Below, one piece after another: positions 16,506 to 25,670 of a DNA stretch of 64,000 nt. The position numbers and the translations under genes are program-made. This stretch comes from Blautia massiliensis (ex Durand et al. 2017) (lineage in GTDB: Bacteria; Bacillota; Clostridia; Lachnospirales; Lachnospiraceae): the NCBI RefSeq assembly GCF_001487165.1, contig NZ_LN913006.1:1988096-2052095 (forward strand). The letters run 5' to 3'. The notes under the pieces were generated by a model. That model saw only the letters and a program-made list of their open reading frames with translations. It did no database searches and was not told the origin of the DNA. How positions within the stretch are numbered: position 1 is the stretch's first letter; each line of letters starts with the position of its first letter.

Positions 16506-19500
16506 TTATTTCACTGTAACTGTTACCTTTTTTGTGATTCCGTTGCTGCTTACATAGATAACAGCTTTTCCTTTTTTCACACCTTTAACAACACCTTTGC
16601 TGCTTACAGTAGCAACTTTTGTATTGCTGCTTCTGTAGGTGATCTTTGCCTTTGAAGTAGCAGCTGCCTTGATGGCTGTTGTTTTCTTTGCTTTTACACT
16701 TACAACTGTTTTGGATGTGATCTTCAGGCTACCTTTTTTTACTGTGATCCTGCAGGTTGCTTTGTAGCTTCCGCATTTTACTGTAATTGTAGCTGTTCCT
16801 GCTTTTTTTGCTGTTACTTTTCCGCCTGCGCTTACCACTGCAACGGATTTATTACTGCTTGTATAAGTAACTTTTCCGCTAACGCCTGTTTTTTTCACTT
16901 TGATCTGGCTTGTTCCACCCACAAATACAGTCTTCGCTGAAGCCGAAGCTTTTACAGACGGCTTCTTAACTGTGATCTTGCAGGTTGCTTTATAATTTCC
17001 GCATTTCGCTGTGATCACAGCTGTACCTGCCGCCTTTGCAGTTACCTTTCCATTTGCGGCTACAGCTACAACAGATGGTTTACTGCTTGTATAGGTTACT
17101 TTTCCGGTAACACCTGCGGTCGTTGCTTTCAGCGTCACTGTAGCTGGAGATCCTTTTACATAAAGCGTCTTCGCTGATGCATTCAGTTTTACAGATGGCG
17201 TTTTTACAGTAAGCTTGTACTGTGCAGTTTTTCCTGCTGCAGATGTTGCTGTGATCACGGCTGTTCCTGCTGCTTTCGCAGTTACTTTTCCGTTCTCGTC
17301 CACAGATGCAACCGTTTCATTATCGGAAGCGTATGTTACATCCTTGCAATTCTCGCCTGTTGCTTCAAGCTGTCTGGAGCTTCCGATATAAAGAACTCCT
17401 GAATTTTCTTTAAAAGCAATCGTTCCATACACCAGCTGAACAGAAACATCTGCATGACCATCACTGGAAACTCTTACTGTATAGGTTTCATTTTCCGGTC
17501 TCGCTACAGTGGAATCCAGAGCAACCACTCCATCTGTAGTTACTGCATCCTGTACAAGATATGTTGTCTCTGAAGCATGTCCGACACCTGTTGTATAGAA
17601 AACAGATACCTTCGGATTTTTGTATTTATCAAGATTTGCAAGCTTAACATGGGTGCTGTCCGTAAATTCCGGAGAAACAGCCATCTCTTCTGTTGCCTGC
17701 GGTTTAACATAAATACCATCTACAAATTCATATACATACGCGCCGTCTGCCATAATGTACGTGATCTTGTTTACGGTTTTTCCCTCAAGACCTGTATCTT
17801 TTGCAAAGGCAACCTTATACACCTTCAGCCACATCTCGTTCATATGACGCATGCCATATTTTCCGCCGTCTGTTGTTTCCAGGATCATTCCCTGAATCCC
17901 GGAGTTAACTGCAAAATCGGAATCACTCTTTGTATTGCGGAGATATTTTGTGCTGGTTTCTTTTACATCAATCTCATAATCTCCCCAGCGAGAAGATGTT
18001 TTGAGTGTTGCCTCCGCATCTGTCACAGTTGCTTTTACATTAAATTTTGTAGCACTGTATGTTCCATCTGTATTCAGTGTTTTATACTGCCCAGGCTCTA
18101 CCGTCGGAGTACGTCCCAGGGTGATCCCTGCTGCTTCTGTATATACTCCGCTTTCCGGAAGTTCTCCCGCTTCTGAAAGGATCTGCGCCTCTACATACGT
18201 TTTTGCATCTGTAGCTACATTAACCTTTTTTACTCCTGCGATCTCATAGCCATTTTCTGTCAGATTCTGAACATCTGCATTTCCGAAAACAGTACTTTTT
18301 CTGGTTGTGGCAGATGTAACGGAATCATACTTGCGGCTCGTTGCATCTCCCGCATAAAATTCCTCGTATGACAGAGATGCCGTACCGTAAAGTGTTCCTG
18401 TCAGTGCCTGATGTCCATTTGCCACCTTATAATAAATATCTGTTCCCGGAATCTGTGTATATCCATCCACCGCTCCCTTTACCCAGTAATAGGAAACATT
18501 GGAAACCGTGATCGGCTGGCCTGTCAGTGTGATATTTTTTGTCATATCCACATAATTGTCGCTTGAGATCATAACCGTGTAGATCTCATCCCCGGCCCTG
18601 GCTACACTGCTGTCAAAGGTTACCACCCCATTCTCTGCCACTGCATGATCTACAACATACGTTGTCTTTTTACCATGGCCACTTCCTGTTGTGTAGTATA
18701 CGGAAACCTTAGGGTTTTCATATTTGTCAAGATCATCAACTTTAACCTGGGTTGTATTTTCTTTTACAAAAGCTGCCTGTACCTTCATTCCTGCTTCAGG
18801 CTGTTTTTTTACAAGAGGAGCTTTGTCTCCGAACTCATATACATAGGAGCCGTCCGGAGTAATATAAGTCACCTTTGAAATTTTTTCCCCGATAAGCCCG
18901 GATCCTGCTGAAAACGCAAGTTCGTAGGGCTGTACCCAGATTTCATAGGTATGACGAAGTCCTACCTTCTTACCACTGGCAGTTTCAAGGATCACTCCCA
19001 GTGTATTTCCGCCTACAGCAAAATCACCCTGTCTGGAATTGCGGAGATATTTTGTGCCGGCTTCTTTTACCACCAGCATGTAATCACCCCAGATCGACGG
19101 TGCCTGGATCTGGGCGGATGCATCTGTGACCGTTGCTTTTACATCGAATTTTGTTGCACTGTATGTTCCGTCTGTATTCAGAGTTTTATACTGTCCTGTT
19201 TCCTGTGACGGTGCTTCATTCAGCGTAATATCTGCTGCCTCTGTATAGACACCCTCTCTCGGAAGCTTGGAAGCAGCTTTCAGCGCCTGTGCATCTACAT
19301 AGGTTTCCGCGTCCACTGCAACACTTACATTCTTCACACCTTGGATCTGATATCCGGAAGAGGTCACCTCTGTGCTGTCCTCATTAACAAAAATCTGATT
19401 TTTACTCGTTGTTGCCGAAGTGATAGCGTCATAGCTCTCCTGAGTGGTATCCCCGGCATAAAATTCCGAATAACTTAAAGTTGTCGTTCCGTACAGTTTT

Positions 19501-20012
19501 CCGTTCAGAGCGGTCTGTCCATCTGCCACTTTTACATAAACGCCTGTTGTTCCTATCTGTGTATATCCCTCTGCCGGCTGCATGGACCAGAGATATTTCA
19601 CTCCTGCAACAGTGATCTCAGAAGCATCCTGAAGAACCTCGCCTGCTTCTGCCATAAATGCTTCTCCATCACCGAATGCCTCTTCTGTATCCTCCTGGAT
19701 CTGCGGTTCCTCTTCCTGTTGAATCTCTTCTGCTGAAATTTCTGCTACTTCTTCCTGAATAGCTTCTGCATCACTTTCTTCCGGCTCTTCCGACTGAATA
19801 TCAGCTTCACCAACTTCCGGCTGCTCCTGGGAAACAGACTCCTGATCCTCGTTCTCTCCTTCTTCCTGTGCTGTCTCTCCTTGTGTTTCTTCTGACACGT
19901 CACTAAAAACTTCCGCCTCAGACGCCATTGCCGTTACCGGCACTCCTGACGCGATCACCGCTGAACTCAGAACGAGTGCAGCTGACTTCTTAAAAAGCTT
20001 CCACTTATGCAT
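16506..20012 (-). CDS. Secreted surface protein with two Tp47-like modules and four BIG2-like domains
   Basis: 1168 residues. A signal peptide (1-30, ending TAMASEA) is followed by a very acidic, Glu/Gln-rich linker (~31-125). Then come two long related modules, ~134-497 and ~503-862, about half identical: each has YGT.(T/S)LSY.EFYAGD, SATT, YSATKF.VKATVTDA, WGDY...KYLRN and a closing YTV..SSD..D. The same order of motifs is found in the treponemal lipoprotein Tp47 (LSYADYWAGE, FSARKVSS), so I assign a Tp47-like fold. Four BIG2-type domains follow (~863-937, 938-1018, 1019-1093, 1094-1168; VTYTSS..SVA.V...GKVTAK.AGTA.IT). No LPXTG. Its ligand is unknown; Tp47 itself binds penicillin and has been described as a carboxypeptidase. 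Confidence 0.9.
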   Translation of the reverse strand: MHKWKLFKKSAALVLSSAVIASGVPVTAMASEAEVFSDVSEETQGETAQEEGENEDQESVSQEQPEVGEADIQSEEPEESDAEAIQEEVAEISAEEIQQEEEPQIQEDTEEAFGDGEAFMAEAGEVLQDASEITVAGVKYLWSMQPAEGYTQIGTTGVYVKVADGQTALNGKLYGTTTLSYSEFYAGDTTQESYDAITSATTSKNQIFVNEDSTEVTSSGYQIQGVKNVSVAVDAETYVDAQALKAASKLPREGVYTEAADITLNEAPSQETGQYKTLNTDGTYSATKFDVKATVTDASAQIQAPSIWGDYMLVVKEAGTKYLRNSRQGDFAVGGNTLGVILETASGKKVGLRHTYEIWVQPYELAFSAGSGLIGEKISKVTYITPDGSYVYEFGDKAPLVKKQPEAGMKVQAAFVKENTTQVKVDDLDKYENPKVSVYYTTGSGHGKKTTYVVDHAVAENGVVTFDSSVARAGDEIYTVMISSDNYVDMTKNITLTGQPITVSNVSYYWVKGAVDGYTQIPGTDIYYKVANGHQALTGTLYGTASLSYEEFYAGDATSRKYDSVTSATTRKSTVFGNADVQNLTENGYEIAGVKKVNVATDAKTYVEAQILSEAGELPESGVYTEAAGITLGRTPTVEPGQYKTLNTDGTYSATKFNVKATVTDAEATLKTSSRWGDYEIDVKETSTKYLRNTKSDSDFAVNSGIQGMILETTDGGKYGMRHMNEMWLKVYKVAFAKDTGLEGKTVNKITYIMADGAYVYEFVDGIYVKPQATEEMAVSPEFTDSTHVKLANLDKYKNPKVSVFYTTGVGHASETTYLVQDAVTTDGVVALDSTVARPENETYTVRVSSDGHADVSVQLVYGTIAFKENSGVLYIGSSRQLEATGENCKDVTYASDNETVASVDENGKVTAKAAGTAVITATSAAGKTAQYKLTVKTPSVKLNASAKTLYVKGSPATVTLKATTAGVTGKVTYTSSKPSVVAVAANGKVTAKAAGTAVITAKCGNYKATCKITVKKPSVKASASAKTVFVGGTSQIKVKKTGVSGKVTYTSSNKSVAVVSAGGKVTAKKAGTATITVKCGSYKATCRITVKKGSLKITSKTVVSVKAKKTTAIKAAATSKAKITYRSSNTKVATVSSKGVVKGVKKGKAVIYVSSNGITKKVTVTVK

Positions 20013-20416
20013 ACCTGTCCTCCTCTTTGTCTTTTATATTACACGACTTTATACCAGATCATGACCTTACAGCTGCTCTGGTTAATTGAAATTTCTTCTG
20101 CAGAATATTCAACATATGTCAGTTTCTGCAGAAGTGCTCTGTCAAGCACGCTTTAGTTTGTCCAAACTAACATATCGTCATTTTATCAATGCTTAAATTA
20201 TTTGTCTATACATATCTGGCAAAAAAGCCTCGCGGTTATTGTTGTTTTTTTCTCAACTAAAAATTGTTTTCAAAATATTTATATTATTATCTAATATTTC
20301 AAACAAAAAAAGTATATATTCCAAGACATCATTTCAGGAAATGCAACAGCCATTGCCATTTCCTCCGGCATTCTCAGATCATATACTTTTTTATATTTCT
20401 ATATTTTTGCTTTCTT
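20013..20416. other. Gene-free interval upstream of the Tp47-like gene
   Basis: About 400 bp of AT-rich DNA between the Tp47-like gene and the DUF1284 gene, both read on the minus strand. It holds the palindrome listed at 20153-20170 and two copies of TCTGCAGAA about 30 bp apart (near 20098 and 20127). A minus-strand TTGACA (20144-20139) is present but has no convincing -10 at the right distance. No open frame in it looks real. Confidence 0.6.
20153..20170. promoter_or_regulatory. Palindrome TTAGTTTG-TC-CAAACTAA, possible operator
   Basis: Perfect 8-bp arms with a 2-bp centre, about 140 bp upstream of the Tp47-like gene and 10 bp upstream of a TTGACA on the same strand. The short centre suits a protein dimer site better than an RNA hairpin. 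Confidence 0.45.
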
Positions 20417-20857
20417 TTATGCCCAGCGGCTCTTCTGTTCTTCGCAGATACTGTTCCACTGGCAGTTTCCACAGATTTCCTTACGTTTATCTATCGCAAG
20501 GATTTTTTCCTGGACTTTTTTTGTAAATTCACTGAAGTGCAATGTCTGTCCGGCCTTCAGTCCACATTTTTCCAGCACGGCATTGTCATACTCTGCCACT
20601 TTATCTCCGGCTTCACAATGTCCGCCCAGATTATTCGGACAGGCAGAGCAGATCTCATCCGTATCCACATGAAGCCTTATTTTCTTTCCCTCCAGAAAAA
20701 TCTTCAGCATTTCGGCCATATGTGCAGTAAAACCGTTACTGTAGCCTTCCCCCTTAAAATACGCCAGGCACATACCATGATGAGGGCGCAGAGGAATGAC
20801 TATTTCCTCTGTGCCCTCATCAGAAGCATATGCCGCAGCACTGCTTTTATCTTGCAT
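20417..20857 (-). CDS. DUF1284 family cysteine-rich protein
   Basis: 146 residues from ATG 20857, which overlaps the bioY stop by 11 nt and has AAAGG upstream. The family core is IPLRPHHGMCLAYFKGEGYS, then the cysteine groups CSACPNNLGGHC and CGNCQWNSIC, which could bind iron-sulfur or zinc. DUF1284 is found in many anaerobes and has no proven function. Overlap with bioY implies translational coupling; whether it has to do with biotin is unknown. Confidence 0.88.
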   Translation of the reverse strand: MQDKSSAAAYASDEGTEEIVIPLRPHHGMCLAYFKGEGYSNGFTAHMAEMLKIFLEGKKIRLHVDTDEICSACPNNLGGHCEAGDKVAEYDNAVLEKCGLKAGQTLHFSEFTKKVQEKILAIDKRKEICGNCQWNSICEEQKSRWA

Positions 20858-21398
20858 ATTTACGTACCTTTCCTGATAAAACATAAGCCAGTGCGATCTT
20901 GATAAGATCCGGAATGATAAACGGGAACACACACCAGCCAAGAACTGCCATAAGGCCTACCGGACCTGTGCTTCTTGTGTAGGCAAACATAAACCATGCG
21001 GTTCCAAAGGCATAGCATACGATCAGTCCAACGATCATGGAAATGATCTGAACAACCGGCTTTCTGCCAAAAACGTGCTCAATTGCCCACATAACAAGTG
21101 CGGAAAAGATAAATCCAATGATATATCCACCTGCATTTCCGAGAAGAGCTCCAATGCCTCCGGAAAATCCTGCAAAAACCGGAACTCCTACTGCTCCAAG
21201 AAGAACGTAAACCAGAACTGCCAGAGTTCCTCTTTTTCCTCCAAGCACACCAACTGCCATAAATACTCCGAATGTCTGCAGAGTAAACGGTACCTGTGCC
21301 GGAATGGAAATCCATGAGCAAACTGCCATCACTACTGCAAAAACTGCACTGTAAACAAGATCATACGTCTTGCTTCTGCCTGCTGCCACTGTTGTCAT
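20847..21398 (-). CDS. bioY: Biotin transporter BioY (ECF S-component)
   Basis: 183 residues, about six membrane helices. Family marks are SWISIPAQVPFTLQTFGVF near the N-terminus, LGGKRGTLAVLVYVLLGAVGVPVF, GGIGALLGNAGGYIIGF and the closing FIIPDLIKIALAYVLS. I start at ATG 21398 (MTTVAAGRS), although GAGG is 12 nt upstream; the frame is open to an ATG at 21449 with no clear site. BioY binds biotin and is energised by the shared EcfAAT module, which is not in the window. A palindrome at 21557-21574 lies upstream. Confidence 0.94.
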   Translation of the reverse strand: MTTVAAGRSKTYDLVYSAVFAVVMAVCSWISIPAQVPFTLQTFGVFMAVGVLGGKRGTLAVLVYVLLGAVGVPVFAGFSGGIGALLGNAGGYIIGFIFSALVMWAIEHVFGRKPVVQIISMIVGLIVCYAFGTAWFMFAYTRSTGPVGLMAVLGWCVFPFIIPDLIKIALAYVLSGKVRKYAR

Positions 21399-21537
21399 AA
21401 TAATCTGTATCCTCTCTTTCCTTTTCTGCTTTTCCCGTCGGAAGATCATTTCTATTCTTTATAAATGATATCCGCTCTTTCGCTGTTAACAATTTAACAC
21501 AGCAGGATTTTAATGTCAACTTAATTTTATTTTTTAA

Positions 21538-21586
21538 GTTTACATTTTACAATGCCGTTTACAACTATGTAAACCTGCCATTTACA
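21538..21586. promoter_or_regulatory. Cluster of GTTTACA/TGTAAAC motifs between bioY and pduB
   Basis: GTTTACA at 21538 and 21557, TGTAAAC at 21568, ATTTACA at 21580. The middle two form a perfect palindrome, GTTTACAACTATGTAAAC (21557-21574). The half-sites resemble BirA boxes (TTGTAAACC), but the 14-16 bp spacing of a BirA operator is absent. It lies between the divergent bioY and pduB genes and could control either. Confidence 0.5.
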
Positions 21587-21607
21587 AATGATATTGTCAA
21601 TTTTCAC

Positions 21608-21636
21608 TTTCAAATTCCCCTCTCTGATGCTATACT
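21608..21636 (+). promoter_or_regulatory. Promoter of the pduB-like gene
   Basis: TTTCAA (21608-21613), 17 nt, TATACT (21631-21636). Transcription would begin about 21643, which supports the ATG at 21677 over that at 21644. Confidence 0.6.
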
Positions 21637-21676
21637 GAAACCAATGAGTTTTCAGCAAAAAGGGGGATTTTTCCAC

Positions 21677-22399
21677 ATGGATATACACGATATTCATAAC
21701 ATCAGCACCAACTGCACACGGACTGAATTTGTAGGGACCGCAGTCCTTGACACAATCGGACTCGTGATCTCCGGAGTTGATGATTCTCTGCTTAAAAAGA
21801 TGAACGTAGGTACCCAATACCACTGTCTGGGGCTTTTCAGTTCCCGAACAGGCGCTGCCGGCCAGATCACAGCTATTGACGATGCAGTAAAAGCCACAAA
21901 TACAGAAGTCCTTTCCATTGAACTTCCAAGAGACACCAAGGGCTGGGGCGGTCATGGAAACTATATCGTCCTTGGCGGAAATGATGTATCCGACGTGCGT
22001 CACGCCATTTCTCTGGCTCTAGAACTGACTAACAAATATGCAGGTGAGGTCTACATCAGCGAATCCGGCCACCTGGAGTTTGCTTTTTCCGCAAGTGCAG
22101 GTCCTGCTATCCATAAAGCCTTCGGCACACCTCTGGGTGAAGCATTTGGTTTCATGGCAGGTTCTCCGGCTGCTATCGGTCTTGTGATGGCAGATAATGC
22201 CGTGAAATCCGCAGCAGTATCCATTACACAATATATGACTCCGAATATCGGTACCAGTCATTCCAATGAAGTGATCATCGCCATCTCCGGTGATGCCAGT
22301 GCTGTAAAAGCTGCTGTACTGGAAGGCCGTCAGACAGGCCTTGAGCTTCTCATCGGTATGGGAACCTATCCGGAGATCCCGGGTACGCCGTATCTGTAA
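21677..22399 (+). CDS. pduB: Orphan PduB-type bacterial microcompartment shell protein (tandem BMC domains)
   Basis: 240 residues from ATG 21677, nine nt after GGGGG. It aligns along its whole length with PduB: TEFVGTAVLDTIGLVI, AIDDAVKATNTEVLSIELPRD, YIVLGGNDVSDVRHAI, SGHLEFAFSASAGPAIHKAFG, and VIIAISGDASAVKAAV. Two BMC domains form a trimeric shell tile with a gated pore. The N-terminal extension of full PduB, used to tie the shell to the core, is nearly absent, as in the PduB' form. No other microcompartment gene is nearby: neighbours are bioY and a cell-wall hydrolase. It has its own promoter and terminator, so it is a single-gene unit. Confidence 0.93.
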   Translation: MDIHDIHNISTNCTRTEFVGTAVLDTIGLVISGVDDSLLKKMNVGTQYHCLGLFSSRTGAAGQITAIDDAVKATNTEVLSIELPRDTKGWGGHGNYIVLGGNDVSDVRHAISLALELTNKYAGEVYISESGHLEFAFSASAGPAIHKAFGTPLGEAFGFMAGSPAAIGLVMADNAVKSAAVSITQYMTPNIGTSHSNEVIIAISGDASAVKAAVLEGRQTGLELLIGMGTYPEIPGTPYL

Positions 22400-22479
22400 A
22401 ATCTCCGGATTGCAGGAAATTTGTGAATTTCCACACACTACACTTCACGAAACACATATCTGCGTCATGCATACAAAAG

Positions 22480-22524
22480 CAGCGCTGCAAGGATCCGCAT
22501 ACGATCCTGCAGCGCTGTATTTCT
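22480..22524. terminator. Bidirectional terminator between pduB and the 3D-domain gene
   Basis: Near-perfect 15-16 bp stem CAGCGCTGCAAGGATC/GATCCTGCAGCGCTG with a 7-nt loop; one bulged A. T-rich on the plus side (TATTTCTCTT) and TTTTG on the minus side. Confidence 0.85.
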
Positions 22525-22554
22525 CTTAAATATTCTCCTCTGGATTTTTCCGGA

Positions 22555-23928
22555 TCAGCCCACCTGATATACATCTGCAGACTGAAGTCCGAAGCTTAAT
22601 GCCTCAGAATGGCTTCCACAATAGATATCCACATGTCCGTAAGGAGTTCCCAGATCCTCTACCGTATAAACAGTGCCGTTGATCAGAAGCTTGGTCCCAA
22701 ACGGAACACCTGCCATAGCAACGGTACGTCCTGCTGTCGGAACTGTTCCGCTGGCGGTAAGATTGCCGGCTGTACCGCAGCACTGTGCACAGTTGCAGTA
22801 TGCGGTCAGTGTAAAGTTTCCAAGATATGTTCCCTGACTGGAAGAACCGGAATCGGACGTATCCGCAGAGGCATCTTCCGTCTCCTCGGGAGCTGTCTCA
22901 TCATTGGAAACCTCCTGGGAGCTGTCCTCGGAAACATCTTCGGAACTTCCGGACTGTACATCATCCGCTTCCTCTTCCTCCTCTACAACAATGTCTGTAC
23001 TTGTAGAGCTGCTGGAAGACTCGGTTGTATCCTCCTCCGGATCATAGCCGTAATCATCGTCAGAATCAGCCTCTTCGCTGTCCTCGTTATCCTGATCGGC
23101 TTCTTCCTGGGCTGCCGCTTCTGCTGCCTGTCTCTCAGCCTCTGCTGCCGCTTCAGCCTTAGCTTTCTCTTCTGCAGCCTTCTCCGCCTCTGCCTGCTGT
23201 ACCAGAGCGGTAATACTGCTGTCTGCATTACTGATATCTGCCATCAGCTGCTGAGCCTCTTCCTGGCTGGCGCTGATCTGGTTTACATAAGAGTTAATAT
23301 CATCGCTTGTGCTGGAAGCCATGGACTGCACTTCCTGCTGTTTGGCTGCACGCTCCGTCATCAGATCATCGATCTCTGTGGACTCCGTCTCAACCTTTTT
23401 CTCATTCTCCTGGATATTCTTCTGAAGACTCACATATTTATCCAGCATGTCTCTGTCGTATGTAGAAATCTGAATCGCATTCTCCGCGCGATTGAGGAAT
23501 TCTGCAAGGCTTTCGGAAGAAAGCAGTGTCTCCAGTGCGGAAGTTCCGGCATTTTCATACATATATGCGATTCGAAGCTTCATGGATTCATACTGATCTG
23601 CAGAAGCTTTCTTTGCTTTTTTCAGTTCTTTTTTTACTTTATTTAATTCATCTTCCTTCTCAGCAGCCTGGATACTAAGCTCAGAAATGCTGTTGGTAAG
23701 ATCCTCATACTGTGCGTTTAAATCAGCCAGATAGCTCTCCAGCTCCTGCTTCTTGCTCTCCAGTGTGCCGATGCTGCTCTGTACCTGCGCAAGACCCTCC
23801 TCAGCGGCCTGTTTCTCCGCCTGTGCCTCTGCGATCGCAGCGTCTGTACCTGATGCATATACGGTGCTTCCCATGGAAAGGGTCAGCATACCTGTAAGCA
23901 GTAATGTGAAAACTTTTCTATTCTTCAT
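22555..23928 (-). CDS. CwlO/PcsB-like cell-wall protein with C-terminal 3D domain
   Basis: 457 residues from ATG 23928 (AAAGGTG 6 nt upstream; a longer frame to 23970 lacks a site). Signal peptide 1-26 (cleavage near VYASG). Residues ~30-245 form a long two-part coiled coil of the PcsB/CwlO N-terminal type, with the SALETLLSSESLAEFLNRAE hinge. A low-complexity acidic Glu/Asp/Ser segment (~250-365) follows. The end is a 3D domain: FTLTAYCNCAQCCG, VAMAGVPFGTKLLING, and VEDLGTPYGHVDIY with the active-site Asp. The 3D domain resembles lytic transglycosylase MltA/RpfB-type folds, so it should cleave glycan strands at the septum or during growth. Confidence 0.9.
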   Translation of the reverse strand: MKNRKVFTLLLTGMLTLSMGSTVYASGTDAAIAEAQAEKQAAEEGLAQVQSSIGTLESKKQELESYLADLNAQYEDLTNSISELSIQAAEKEDELNKVKKELKKAKKASADQYESMKLRIAYMYENAGTSALETLLSSESLAEFLNRAENAIQISTYDRDMLDKYVSLQKNIQENEKKVETESTEIDDLMTERAAKQQEVQSMASSTSDDINSYVNQISASQEEAQQLMADISNADSSITALVQQAEAEKAAEEKAKAEAAAEAERQAAEAAAQEEADQDNEDSEEADSDDDYGYDPEEDTTESSSSSTSTDIVVEEEEEADDVQSGSSEDVSEDSSQEVSNDETAPEETEDASADTSDSGSSSQGTYLGNFTLTAYCNCAQCCGTAGNLTASGTVPTAGRTVAMAGVPFGTKLLINGTVYTVEDLGTPYGHVDIYCGSHSEALSFGLQSADVYQVG

Positions 23929-24070
23929 ATAAACACCTTTCGTCCTTTCATGGATTCTAGTATAACACATTTTTCATAAAAAGCAATAATTTTATTTTAT
24001 TTCTGTAACAAATACGTAATAATTTAAATTTTTATGAACTGAAAAGCGTTTTTTTTGTTTTCCGGAGCAC

Positions 24071-24118
24071 AAAAAAACTGCCCTCTCACAGATTTATCTG
24101 TAAAACGGCAGTTTTTAT
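24071..24118 (-). terminator. Terminator of spoVG
   Basis: Minus-strand stem AAAAACTGCC / GGCAGTTTTT with an inner ACAGAT/ATCTGT hairpin, then a run of T. Confidence 0.85.
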
Positions 24119-24194
24119 TCTATGCTGTTTCAATCCAAAGATCATCAGCTACGAGAATACTTCTCTGATGTAATCCCCCCTGAAGCTGCTTCTC

Positions 24195-24491
24195 TTACTC
24201 CGCAGCCTCCATAAGAACCTCATTCTCAGCTTCCTCAGCCATTACTTCCTGATACTTGTCCAGGATGATCGTCTGGATCTGCTCTCTTGTTGCTGAATTG
24301 ATCGGATGTGCGATGTCACGATATTCACCGTCGCTTGCCTTACGGCTTGGCATTGCGATGAACAGCCCCTTCTCGCCTTCGATCACCTTGATGTCATGTA
24401 CCACAAACTCATCATCTATTGTGACAGACACAACGGCCTTCATTTTCCCTTCTTTTGCTACCTTCCTCACACGTACATCTGTAATATTCAT
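24195..24491 (-). CDS. spoVG: Septation/sporulation regulator SpoVG
   Basis: 98 residues. The family signature is intact: [55 protein letters not shown] and the [16 protein letters not shown] helix. SpoVG is a small nucleic-acid-binding regulator with roles in asymmetric septation and, in pathogens, virulence. The acidic C-terminal tail ([14 protein letters not shown]) varies among species. It lies 57 nt after the glgD stop on the same strand and has its own terminator, so it may be read through from glgCD or have its own promoter. Confidence 0.97.
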   Translation of the reverse strand: MNITDVRVRKVAKEGKMKAVVSVTIDDEFVVHDIKVIEGEKGLFIAMPSRKASDGEYRDIAHPINSATREQIQTIILDKYQEVMAEEAENEVLMEAAE

Positions 24492-24548
24492 TGCTACTTG
24501 CCCCTTTCATTTCGCTAACCGTATCTGCGGAAAACTGATCTTCCGCAT

Positions 24549-25670
24549 TTATAATACGTAGCGTTCGTTTTTCTCTACGACGATCTTCACTTCTCCTTCT
24601 TCGCCGCAGTAATATGAATTTGCCCGGATGGTATCCCGGCTCTCAACAATGCAATTCTCAATATGCGTATTATCTCCAAGATATACGTCATTAAGGATCA
24701 CAGAGTTTTTGATCACACAGTTATTTCCTACAAATACATCACGGAACAGAACAGAATTCTCCACAGTTCCGTTGATGATACATCCGCTGGACACCAGACT
24801 GTTCTTCACAGTTGCACCCGGATTGTACTTAGCAGGAGGTACATCTGCGATCTTGGTTTTGATCGCCGGCTCCTGTTTGAAGAAATAGTTCCGGATCTCC
24901 GGTTTCAGGAAATCCATATTTGTCTGATAATAAGCCTCTGCAGTAGAGATATTATTCCAGTAGTTATCGATCTTATATCCGTAAATCCTCTTCAGATTTT
25001 TGTAACGGATAAGAATATCATTTACAAAATCATGCCTTCCTTCCTGGGCAGCACGCTCGATCAGTTCGATCAGCTGCCTTCTTCGGATGACATAGATACC
25101 AGTAGATACCGTATTATAGGAGGAAACGATCGGTTTTTCTTCAAATTCCTCGATCCGACAGTCCTCATTCATGCGAAGAACACCAAATCTCTCAACCTGG
25201 CTCTGATCCTTGCATGTAGTACATACAACGGTAACATCTGCCCGCTTTGCGATATGATACTCCAGGACTTTATTGTAATCCAGCTTGTAGATTCCATCGC
25301 CGGAAGCGATCACCGCATAGGGTTCATGACTGTTCTTTAAAAAGCTCAAGTTCTGATAGATCGCATCTGCAGTACCCTGATACCATAAGCTGTTATCTCT
25401 GGTAATGGTTGGAGTAAAGACATAAAGTCCTCCCTGTTTTCTTCCGAAATCCCACCATTTGGATGAACTTAAATGCTCATTAAGGGAACGGGCATTATAC
25501 TGTGTCAGCACAGCAACCTTCTGGATATGTGAATTTGCCATGTTGCTGAGGGCAAAGTCGATCGCGCGGTAACTTCCTGCAATAGGCATTGCCGCGATTG
25601 CTCTTTTGTTTGATAATTCTCTCATGCGGTTATTATTACCGCCTGCCAAAATAATACCTATCGCTCTCAT
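24549..25670 (-). CDS. glgD: GlgD, regulatory-type subunit of ADP-glucose pyrophosphorylase
   Basis: 373 residues. Nucleotidyltransferase start ([16 protein letters not shown]) followed by a left-handed beta-helix tail with hexad repeats ([33 protein letters not shown]). In GlgD the canonical GGGxGxRL is changed to GGNNNRMR, as expected for the subunit that modulates GlgC in Bacillus and clostridia. The start codon overlaps the glgC stop by four nt. Glycogen synthase and branching enzyme genes are not in the window. Confidence 0.96.
   Translation of the reverse strand: MRAIGIILAGGNNNRMRELSNKRAIAAMPIAGSYRAIDFALSNMANSHIQKVAVLTQYNARSLNEHLSSSKWWDFGRKQGGLYVFTPTITRDNSLWYQGTADAIYQNLSFLKNSHEPYAVIASGDGIYKLDYNKVLEYHIAKRADVTVVCTTCKDQSQVERFGVLRMNEDCRIEEFEEKPIVSSYNTVSTGIYVIRRRQLIELIERAAQEGRHDFVNDILIRYKNLKRIYGYKIDNYWNNISTAEAYYQTNMDFLKPEIRNYFFKQEPAIKTKIADVPPAKYNPGATVKNSLVSSGCIINGTVENSVLFRDVFVGNNCVIKNSVILNDVYLGDNTHIENCIVESRDTIRANSYYCGEEGEVKIVVEKNERYVL

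Noticed and set aside
21538-21586. Canonical BirA operator ahead of bioY
   Set aside because: Half-sites are BirA-like but no pair has the 14-16 bp spacing with outward TTGTAAACC/GGTTTACAA order.
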